DNA of 11,213 nucleotides from Betaproteobacteria bacterium RIFCSPLOWO2_02_FULL_68_150. Its GTDB lineage: Bacteria; Pseudomonadota; Gammaproteobacteria; Burkholderiales; SG8-39. Position numbers and translations under genes: made by a program. Of this stretch, positions 5,898-11,213 are shown one piece after another. Below the pieces are notes generated by a model that had not been told where the DNA came from, searched no databases, and worked only from the letters and a program-made list of their open reading frames with translations. The stretch lies in NCBI GenBank assembly GCA_001771975.1, contig MERE01000017.1, positions 1 to 11,213 of the forward strand. Direction: 5' to 3'. Positions within the stretch are counted from its first letter, which is position 1. Each line of letters begins with the position of its first letter.

Positions 5898-6632
5898 CTA
5901 CAAACACAGCAGCCCCTGCCGCACCGACTCGGCGATGCCGCTCGCATGCGCCAGACCGAAGACGCCGAACCCCAGCACCACCACGCCGGCGCCTACGCGC
6001 ACTGCGCGCAGCGCGAACCACCGGCGCAGCCACGCCGCGGCCATCCCTGCGGCGAGCAGATTGGGCAGCGTGCCGAGTCCGAATGCCAGCATGGCGAGCG
6101 CGCCGCCGCCCGGCGTGGCGGCGAACGCGGCCGCAGCGAGCGCGCCATAGACCAATCCGCACGGCAGCCAGCCCCACGCCAAGCCGGCTGCAAACGCGTG
6201 AGGCACGGTGCGCGCGGCGAGGCCGCGCGCCGCATACGGCTGCAGGCGCCGCCACAGCGGTCCGCCGAGCGGCTCGAGACGCATGAGCAGGCGCGCTGCG
6301 CCCATCAGGTAGAGCCCGACCAGCACCAGCATCACGTTGGCACCGGCATAGAGCAGCGCCTGCACCGGGAGTGCGCCGGCCATCGCGGCCGCCGCGCCGC
6401 CCGCGAGGCCGGCCATCGCGCCGGCCACCGTGTAGCTCGAGATGCGGCCGCCGTTGAACGCCAGCTGGCGCGCAAAATCCGCCCTGCCGGGCGCACGCGC
6501 CGGAGTGAGCGCAATCGTGCGCCGCGTGCCGAATACGGCCACGATGCCGCCGCACATGCCGATGCAGTGCACCCCCGAGGCGATTCCGGCGACGAACATC
6601 GCCGCCAGCAGGCTGCCGCCCGCGACGTCCAT
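5898..6632 (-). CDS. Sulfite exporter TauE/SafE-family (DsbD_2/UreH-like) inner-membrane protein
   Basis: The 244-residue protein is strongly hydrophobic, with about six membrane segments (roughly 7-30, 62-84, 92-112, 145-170, 177-202 and 210-232). The first carries the hallmark GVHCIGMCGG with H22, C23, M26 and C27; the related half-repeat has WLPCGLVY with C158. This is the DsbD_2/UreH-like branch, in which membrane-embedded Cys, His and Met residues suggest metal or thiol chemistry; 'sulfite exporter' is only the family label. Its ATG follows the hemN stop by one base (TAGCATG), so the two are almost certainly co-transcribed and translationally coupled. In many proteobacteria a homologue lies between the cbb3-oxidase assembly genes (ccoGHIS) and hemN/anr. 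That makes a part in copper or haem supply to a high-affinity oxidase a reasonable but unproven guess. No cco genes are in the window. Confidence 0.83.
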   Translation of the reverse strand: MDVAGGSLLAAMFVAGIASGVHCIGMCGGIVAVFGTRRTIALTPARAPGRADFARQLAFNGGRISSYTVAGAMAGLAGGAAAAMAGALPVQALLYAGANVMLVLVGLYLMGAARLLMRLEPLGGPLWRRLQPYAARGLAARTVPHAFAAGLAWGWLPCGLVYGALAAAAFAATPGGGALAMLAFGLGTLPNLLAAGMAAAWLRRWFALRAVRVGAGVVVLGFGVFGLAHASGIAESVRQGLLCL

Positions 6633-6633
6633 G

Positions 6634-8028
6634 CTAGATGACCTTGGAGTAGGCGATGCGCTGCGCGCTGGCGCGCAGGTAGCGGTCGAACTTCATGCAC
6701 ACGGCACGCACCACCAATCGCCCGCGCGGCGTCACCACGATCCAGTCGGGCTGGATCTCGACCAGCCCGTCGTCGGCGAGCCGCTTGAGGTCCTCGAGCT
6801 CGGCCGCGAAATAGCGCCGGAACTCGATCAGGTAGGCGATCTCGATCGATTCGATGGAAAGGCGGAAATTGCAGATCAGCCCCTGGATCACGGCGCGGCG
6901 CACCAGGTCGTCCTGGGTCAGCTCGAGGCCGCGCCACACCGGCAGGCGGCCGGCATCGAGCGTGTCGTAAAACTCGTCGAGCGACTTCAGGTTCTGGTAG
7001 TAGGTCGGCCCGACGCGCCCGATCGCCGAGATGCCGAAACCGAGCATGTCCGATTCGGGGTGGGTCGAGTAGCCCTGGAAGTTGCGCTGCAGGCGTCCCT
7101 GGCTTTGCGCCACCGCGAGCTCGTCGTCCGGCCTGGCGAAATGATCCATGCCGATGTACAGATAGCCGGCGCGCGTCAGGCGCCCGATCGCGAGGGTGAG
7201 GGTCTGCAGCTTGGTCTCCGGCGACGGCAGGTCGGCCTCGGCGATGCGCCGCTGCGGCTTGAACATGCGCGGCAGGTGCGCGTAGCTGTACAGCGCGATG
7301 CGCTCGGGCGCGATCTCGAGCACCTTGTCGAGCGTGACGCTGAAACTGTCGAGCGTCTGCCGCGGCAGGCCGTAGATCAGGTCGAGATTGACCGAGCGGA
7401 AGCCGTTCGCGCGCGCCTCGTCGATGACGCGGTGCGTTTCGTCCTCGCTCTGGATGCGGTGCACCGCTTTCTGCACCTGCGGATCGAAGTCCTGCACCCC
7501 GACCGAGAGGCGGTTGAAGCCGAGCCCGGCGAGGAACTGCATGCGGCCCTGTTCCACGCGGCGCGGGTCGACTTCGATCGAATACTCGGCGTTCGCATCG
7601 CGCACGAACTGCGCGTCGAGCCGCTTCATCAGTTCGGCCATCTCCTCGCGCGAGAGGAACGTCGGCGTGCCGCCGCCCCAGTGCAGCTGGCAGATGCTGC
7701 GCTCGGCGCCGAGCAGCGCTCCGACCGCGGCGATTTCCTTGCCGAGGTAATTGATATACTTGGTCGAGCGTCCATGGTCGCGCGTCACCACCTTGTTGCA
7801 GCCGCAGTAGTAGCAGAGCGTGTCGCAGAAAGGCAGATGGACGTAGACCGAAAGCGGCTGGTTGATGCCGCCGATGTTGCGCTTGCCGAGCCAGTGCCGG
7901 TAATCGCTTTCGCCGAACGCCTCGACGAAGCGGTCGGCGGTCGGATACGACGTGTAGCGCGGGCCGGCCACGTCGTATTTGCGGATCTGGACCGGATCGA
8001 TGACGAGTTCGGAAGCGGGATAAGCCAT
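6634..8028 (-). CDS. hemN: Oxygen-independent coproporphyrinogen III oxidase (radical SAM HemN)
   Basis: HemN converts coproporphyrinogen III to protoporphyrinogen IX without O2 by radical-SAM decarboxylation of two propionate side chains, allowing haem synthesis under anoxia. From ATG 8028 the protein has 464 residues, the normal HemN length. It shows RYDVAGPRYTSYPTA-type HemN entry (KYDVAGPRYTSYPTA, about 17-31). The cluster motif CDTLCYYCGC gives C68, C72, C75 and C77; the first three bind [4Fe-4S] and the fourth is the HemN-specific extra Cys. GGGTP (118-122) contacts SAM, and the C-terminal HemN domain is complete to SKVI. A GTG at 8037, with AAGG 4 bases before it, would add three residues. 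ATG 8028 is preferred because the predicted -10 hexamer overlaps that GTG. Its stop is one base from the next gene. The TTGAC/GTCAA box upstream fits FNR/DNR activation, as known for hemN in other proteobacteria. Confidence 0.97.
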   Translation of the reverse strand: MAYPASELVIDPVQIRKYDVAGPRYTSYPTADRFVEAFGESDYRHWLGKRNIGGINQPLSVYVHLPFCDTLCYYCGCNKVVTRDHGRSTKYINYLGKEIAAVGALLGAERSICQLHWGGGTPTFLSREEMAELMKRLDAQFVRDANAEYSIEVDPRRVEQGRMQFLAGLGFNRLSVGVQDFDPQVQKAVHRIQSEDETHRVIDEARANGFRSVNLDLIYGLPRQTLDSFSVTLDKVLEIAPERIALYSYAHLPRMFKPQRRIAEADLPSPETKLQTLTLAIGRLTRAGYLYIGMDHFARPDDELAVAQSQGRLQRNFQGYSTHPESDMLGFGISAIGRVGPTYYQNLKSLDEFYDTLDAGRLPVWRGLELTQDDLVRRAVIQGLICNFRLSIESIEIAYLIEFRRYFAAELEDLKRLADDGLVEIQPDWIVVTPRGRLVVRAVCMKFDRYLRASAQRIAYSKVI

Positions 8029-8035
8029 TGCCGCC

Positions 8036-8076
8036 ACTATGCCTTGCAGCGCCCGTCACCGGTTGACCTGAGTCAA
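8036..8076 (-). promoter_or_regulatory. Predicted class II FNR/DNR-dependent promoter of hemN
   Basis: TTGACctgaGTCAA at 8063-8076 has perfectly symmetric 5-base arms and matches the FNR/DNR operator with TTGAC half-sites. On the minus strand the -10-like CATAGT (8041-8036; 4 of 6) begins 28.5 bases from the box centre (8069.5). Transcription would start at A8029 or A8028, at the hemN ATG, giving a leaderless message. For the divergent kinase gene (ATG 8091) the centre is only 21.5 bases upstream, so a bound regulator there would more likely block than activate. Confidence 0.7.
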
Positions 8077-8090
8077 AGGCCGAACCGAGG

Positions 8091-9386
8091 ATGAAGCGCC
8101 CCGACTGGCTCAAGCCGTGGGTGGTCGCCGCCGGCACCGCGCTGCTGGCTGGCGCCGTTGCGCTCAATGCCGCCGCCGTCGCCGGCGACCATCCGCTGCT
8201 GCTCGCAACCGCGCTGGTGGCGGATGCGCTGCTCTTCGTCGGCGCCATCGGGGTCGCGCTGTGGAATGCGCAGCGCTACGAGGATCACGACGCGCGGGCG
8301 ACGGCGGCGCTCGACGCGAGCCATGCGCGCCTTTCCAGCGTCATCGATTCCGCGATGGACGCGATCATCACGGTGGACCCGGCGCAGCGCATCGTCCTTT
8401 TCAACCGCGCTGCAGAAGTGGTTTTTCGCTGTTCCCGGCTCGACGCCCTCGGTGCGCCGCTCGAGCGCTTCATCCCGATGCGCTTTCGCGCCGCGCACCA
8501 ATCCCATATCGAGCAGTTCGCGCGCACCGGAATCACCAGCCGCCGCATGGGTGACAACCTCGTCTTGTGGGGGCTGCGCGCCGGCGGCGAGGAATTTCCG
8601 CTCGAGGCTTCGATCTCGCAGACCCGGGAAGCCGCCGGCAACTTCTACACCGTGATCCTGCGCGACATCACGCTGCGCAAGCACTCCGAGGACCGGCTCA
8701 AGCAGCAGCAGGCGGAGCTGCGCGAGCTGTCGGCGCGCGTGCTCGAAGCGCGCGAAGAGGAAAAGACGCTCATCGCGCGCGAACTGCACGACGAGCTCGG
8801 CCAGTTGCTCACGGCGCTCAAGATGGATCTGGCCTGGCTGCGCGAACGCCTGCCGCCTGCGGAGAGCGAGCTCGGCGGCAAGGCGGCGCAGATGGATGCA
8901 CTGCTCGATCGCACCGTGACCTCGGTGCGGCGCATCTCGGCCGAGCTGCGCCCGCTGATGCTGGATGACCTGGGGCTGCACGACGCCGTGACCTGGCTGA
9001 CCGACGACTTCGCGGCGCGCTCCGGGGTCGCGTGCCAGCTCACGCTGGCGGAGGAATCTGCGCTCGAAGGGCTGGAGCGCAACGTGGCGAATACGGTCTA
9101 CCGGGTGCTGCAGGAGTCGCTCACCAACATCGCGCGCCACGCCCAGGCCGCTCACGCCTGGGTGATGTTGGCGGGGGACGCCGAAGGGCTGCGGATCGAA
9201 ATCGAGGACGACGGGCGCGGCATCGGCAAGGAGGACCTGGTGCGGCCGCGCTCGCTCGGGCTGAAGGGCATGCGCGAGCGCGTGCTCTACCTCGGCGGCA
9301 CGCTCGAGATCGACCGCGCGCCGCGCGGCGGCACGCGCGTGCGCGCCCGCGTGCCGAGGCCGCACGCAGCGCAAGGCGGGACATGA
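8091..9386 (+). CDS. Membrane-anchored PAS sensor histidine kinase (HisKA_3, NarX/NreB/DegS class)
   Basis: The 431-residue protein starts with two membrane helices (about 10-30 and 35-58) joined by a very short loop, so there is essentially no periplasmic sensor. A PAS domain (about 80-195) ends in the typical VILRDITLRKHSE. A coiled linker (200-225) leads to a HisKA_3 dimerisation domain, with phospho-acceptor H233 in ARELHDELGQLLTALK. The ATPase domain has N346 (ESLTNIARHA), DDGRGIG (373-379) and GLKGM (390-394). Such kinases phosphorylate NarL/FixJ-type regulators, and the partner gene overlaps its stop (ATGA). The PAS segment FIPMRFRAAHQSHIEQF aligns with the FixL haem-binding region and keeps H136, but FixL's key arginine aligns with Leu157. 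ATG 8091 is the only available start after an in-frame stop at 8064; GAGG directly abuts it, too close for a normal ribosome site. The signal is unknown. Confidence 0.93.
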   Translation: MKRPDWLKPWVVAAGTALLAGAVALNAAAVAGDHPLLLATALVADALLFVGAIGVALWNAQRYEDHDARATAALDASHARLSSVIDSAMDAIITVDPAQRIVLFNRAAEVVFRCSRLDALGAPLERFIPMRFRAAHQSHIEQFARTGITSRRMGDNLVLWGLRAGGEEFPLEASISQTREAAGNFYTVILRDITLRKHSEDRLKQQQAELRELSARVLEAREEEKTLIARELHDELGQLLTALKMDLAWLRERLPPAESELGGKAAQMDALLDRTVTSVRRISAELRPLMLDDLGLHDAVTWLTDDFAARSGVACQLTLAEESALEGLERNVANTVYRVLQESLTNIARHAQAAHAWVMLAGDAEGLRIEIEDDGRGIGKEDLVRPRSLGLKGMRERVLYLGGTLEIDRAPRGGTRVRARVPRPHAAQGGT

Positions 9387-10009
9387 TCCGGGTGCTGCTC
9401 GCGGACGACCATACCCTGGTGCGCGAAGGGTTGAAGCAATTGCTGTCGGTCGCACCCGGCATCGCGGTCGCGGGCGAGGCCGCCGACGGCGATGCCGCGC
9501 TGGCACTCGTCAAAGCCAACGACTACGACATCGCGGTACTCGACATGTCGATGCCCGGGCTCGCCGGCATCGACCTGATCAAGCGCGTGAAGCTGGAAAA
9601 GCCGAAGCTGCGCGTGCTGGTGCTGTCGATGCACGGCGAGCAGCAGTACGCCGCGCGCGCGCTCAAGGCCGGCGCCTCGGGCTACCTGACCAAGGACAGC
9701 GCCGCGGTGCAGCTGGTGAGCGCGATCCGCAAGGTCGCGGCGGGCGGGGTGCACATCAGCGAGGCCGCGGCCGCGCTGCTGCTCGATGGCTCGGCTTCCG
9801 CCGACGCGCCGCCGCACACGCGGCTCTCGGACCGCGAGTTCGAGATCTTCCGCGCCCTGGTCGCGGGCGAGAGCGTGAGCGACATCGCCAACCGGCTGCA
9901 CCTTTCGGCGAAGACCGTCAGCACGCACAAGACGCGCATCCTGCAGAAGATGGGCATGGGCAGCGCCGCCGAGCTGGTGCGCTACGCGGTGGAGAAGAAG
10001 CTGCTGTAG
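9383..10009 (+). CDS. NarL/FixJ-family response regulator
   Basis: The 208-residue DNA-binding response regulator has a receiver domain (1-120) with acidic D8 and D9, phospho-acceptor D54 (AVLDMSMPG), S82 and K104. A LuxR-type helix-turn-helix follows (about 147-208; LSDREFEIFRALVAGESVSD, with recognition helix SAKTVSTHKTRILQK). The ATG overlaps the kinase stop as ATGA, and AAGG lies 6 bases before it, so the pair is translationally coupled and the kinase at 8091 is the natural partner. Longer open frames reaching upstream into the kinase gene are not credible, because the receiver begins exactly at MIRVLLADDH. NarL/FixJ proteins typically bind DNA as dimers after phosphorylation and control respiration, carbon or stress genes. 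The target genes are not evident from sequence. The 91-base gap after it contains a small hairpin. Confidence 0.95.
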   Translation: MIRVLLADDHTLVREGLKQLLSVAPGIAVAGEAADGDAALALVKANDYDIAVLDMSMPGLAGIDLIKRVKLEKPKLRVLVLSMHGEQQYAARALKAGASGYLTKDSAAVQLVSAIRKVAAGGVHISEAAAALLLDGSASADAPPHTRLSDREFEIFRALVAGESVSDIANRLHLSAKTVSTHKTRILQKMGMGSAAELVRYAVEKKLL

Positions 10010-10069
10010 GACGATTCCTAGCGCGCCGCAGCGGCTTCCTACGGCGTGAATCAGCCGCCGCCGATAGCC

Positions 10070-10085
10070 GCAGGCGCACGCCTGC
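10070..10085. repeat. Short perfect inverted repeat between two response-regulator genes
   Basis: GCAGGCG (10070-10076) and CGCCTGC (10079-10085) form 7-base arms separated by CA. The element lies in the 91-base gap after the NarL-type gene and 15 bases before the ATG of the receiver gene. No T-run follows. It could be a weak terminator, an operator, or a stem that limits ribosome access. Nothing else recognisable was found in this gap. Confidence 0.4.
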
Positions 10086-10100
10086 AGACACACTGCCGCC

Positions 10101-10499
10101 ATGTGCTATGCGGCCCATGGCCCGGCTCTCAAGGTCTTCATCGTCGAGGATTCGCCGATCATCCGCGAGCGGCTGCTCGCGCTGCTCGCATCGATCGAGG
10201 GCGCGGCGGCGGTCGGCCAGGCATCGGGCGCGGACGAGGCGATCCACGGCATTCTGGCAGCGCGGCCCGACGCGGTGGTGCTCGACCTGAAGCTCGCCGA
10301 GGGCAGCGGCTTCGACGTGCTGCGCGCGGTGCACGAACGCGCGCCGGGCATCGATCTGTACATGCTGTCCAATTTCGCCGCCGAACCGTACCGCCGCATG
10401 GCCGCGCGCCTGGGGGCACGCGACTTCTTCGACAAGAGCAACGAGTTCCAGCGCGTGCGCGAGGTGCTCGCCGCGCGCGCCGCGCAGAACGTCCATTGA
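10101..10499 (+). CDS. Stand-alone receiver-domain (CheY-like) response regulator
   Basis: The 132-residue protein is a receiver domain with no output domain. Acidic E16 and D17 (FIVEDSPI), phospho-acceptor D62 (AVVLDLKLAEGSGFDVL), S90 (YMLSNF) and K112 (FFDKSNEF) are all in place, so phosphorylation should be possible. It ends 14 bases before the fnr ATG on the same strand, which suggests co-transcription with fnr. No internal in-frame ATG exists near the start and no ribosome site precedes ATG 10101, so the first few residues (MCYAAHGPA) are uncertain. The cognate kinase is not obvious: the PAS kinase at 8091 already has a NarL-type partner but might feed both. Its effect is probably through protein contact or phosphate competition; that is inference. 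Confidence 0.88.
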   Translation: MCYAAHGPALKVFIVEDSPIIRERLLALLASIEGAAAVGQASGADEAIHGILAARPDAVVLDLKLAEGSGFDVLRAVHERAPGIDLYMLSNFAAEPYRRMAARLGARDFFDKSNEFQRVREVLAARAAQNVH

Positions 10500-10513
10500 T
10501 CCAGGGAGAAAAG

Positions 10514-11213
10514 ATGCAAACCGCCACCGTGACCCGCATCGTACCGCGCACCACGACGCTTTCCTCGCAACCCGCGCTGCGCAAGTTCGAGGTCACCTGC
10601 TCGGGCTGCAACCTGCGCGAGATGTGCCTGCCCAAGGGTCTGGGCGAGGAAGACATCAGGCGCATCGAGCAGGTGGTGTACGCGCGGCGCAGGGTGAAGC
10701 GCGGCGACGCGCTGTTCAACGCCGGCGACGGCTTCAACGCGCTGTACGCGATCCGCAGCGGCTTTCTCAAGACCACGGTGATCAACGACGACGGCCGCGA
10801 GCAGGTGACGGGCTTCCACATGCCCGGCGAGCTGCTCGGGCTGGACGGCATCGGCAGCGGCAAGTACAACGGCAATGCGCTCGCGCTCGAGGACGCCGAG
10901 GTGTGCGTGCTGCCGTTCTCGCTGGTCGAGGAGCTGGGCCGCGAGATCCCGACCATGCAGCGCCACCTGCACGCCGTGCTGTCGCGCGAGATCGTGCGCG
11001 ACCACGGCGTCATGATGCTGCTCGGCTCGATGCGCGCCGAGGAGCGCCTGGCGGCTTTCCTGCTCAATCTGTCCAAGCGCTTCACCCACCGCGGCTATTC
11101 GCCGTCGGACTTCAACCTGCGCATGACGCGCGAGGAAATCGGCAGCTACCTTGGCCTGAAGCTGGAGACCGTGTCGCGCCTGTTCTCGCGCTTCCAGGAC
11201 GACGGCCTGATCG
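10514..11213 (+). CDS. fnr: FNR-type oxygen-sensing [4Fe-4S] transcriptional regulator (3' end outside window)
   Basis: The window holds 233 codons of an open frame that runs off the end, probably lacking only the last few residues (E. coli FNR has 250). The four cluster ligands are present: C29, C32 and C38 in CSGCNLREMC, matching the C-x2-C-x5-C of E. coli FNR (C20, C23, C29), plus C131 in AEVCVLPF, matching C122. The beta-roll domain, dimer helix (about 145-170) and HTH follow. The recognition helix GLKLETVSRLFSRF has E218, S221 and R222 for TTGAT reading. A strong AGGGAG ribosome site precedes ATG 10514. In anoxia the cluster-bearing dimer activates genes; O2 dismantles the cluster. It lies 14 bases after the stand-alone receiver gene. 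FNR/DNR boxes elsewhere in the window, notably at hemN, are natural targets. Confidence 0.96.
   Translation, partial: MQTATVTRIVPRTTTLSSQPALRKFEVTCSGCNLREMCLPKGLGEEDIRRIEQVVYARRRVKRGDALFNAGDGFNALYAIRSGFLKTTVINDDGREQVTGFHMPGELLGLDGIGSGKYNGNALALEDAEVCVLPFSLVEELGREIPTMQRHLHAVLSREIVRDHGVMMLLGSMRAEERLAAFLLNLSKRFTHRGYSPSDFNLRMTREEIGSYLGLKLETVSRLFSRFQDDGLI

Noticed and set aside
6442..8094. 550-codon plus-strand open frame opposite hemN
   Set aside because: It mirrors hemN codons and has no domain signature; hemN on the other strand has every expected motif.
6332..8248. 638-codon minus-strand frame overlapping both hemN and the kinase gene
   Set aside because: It lies in another frame of hemN, contains none of the radical-SAM motifs, and also crosses the divergent promoter region.
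8073..9506. 477-codon minus-strand open frame opposite the histidine kinase
   Set aside because: Composition-driven shadow; the kinase and response regulator on the plus strand explain the region fully.
10106..11089. 327-codon minus-strand open frame opposite the receiver and fnr genes
   Set aside because: It spans two well-supported plus-strand genes and shows no family features.
1..11213. Mobile elements, CRISPR arrays, tRNA or rRNA genes
   Set aside because: No transposase or integrase motifs, no regularly spaced direct repeats and no recognisable RNA-gene sequences were seen on either strand.

Overview
The window is GC-rich bacterial DNA. GC-rich third codon positions give long mirror-image open frames opposite most genes. 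The gene families suggest a facultatively anaerobic or denitrifying betaproteobacterium: HemN next to a DsbD_2/TauE-like membrane protein, an Fe-S FNR, a DNR-like Crp/Fnr regulator, NarL-type two-component proteins and a proteobacterial-type aldehyde:ferredoxin oxidoreductase. This is inference from gene content; no rRNA or other marker gene is present. I see no tRNA, CRISPR array, insertion sequence or integrase.

Layout. (1) Positions 1-90 hold the last codons of a PilB/GspE-type ATPase gene. (2) 192-1901 (+) encodes an aldehyde ferredoxin oxidoreductase family protein, convergent with the next block. (3) 1921-3773 (-) is a three-gene group transcribed right to left: a nitronate monooxygenase/YrpB-type flavoprotein, a universal stress protein and a small CxxC metal-binding (HMA) protein. 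(4) 3901-5094 (+) holds a DNR-like Crp/Fnr regulator and a second universal stress protein. (5) 5154-8028 (-) holds hemN, a one-base-spaced TauE/DsbD_2-like membrane protein and a hemerythrin-domain protein. (6) 8091-11213 (+) holds a PAS histidine kinase overlapping a NarL/FixJ response regulator, a stand-alone receiver protein, and fnr, which runs off the window end. No gene-free stretch exceeds 300 bases.

How it fits together. This looks like a low-oxygen (and perhaps nitric-oxide) response neighbourhood. Three intergenic or near-intergenic sites match the FNR/DNR operator TTGAY-N4-RTCAA: TTGATctgcCTCAA at 3853-3866, TTGATgcagGTCAA at 4587-4600 and TTGACctgaGTCAA at 8063-8076. Each lies 28.5 or 29.5 bases from a -10-like hexamer, the spacing of class II FNR-activated promoters. 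They point at the flavoprotein-usp-HMA group, the second usp gene, and hemN with its membrane partner. Both Crp/Fnr proteins carry the E-x2-S-R recognition helix expected to read TTGA half-sites. The window may therefore contain both the regulators and several of their targets.

The most notable observations are this promoter set, including a predicted leaderless hemN transcript; a single box placed symmetrically between two divergent genes; a four-cysteine tail on the flavoprotein; a C-x3-C-x3-C cluster motif in the AOR; and a FixL-like PAS domain whose proximal-histidine position is kept while the FixL oxygen-sensing arginine is not.
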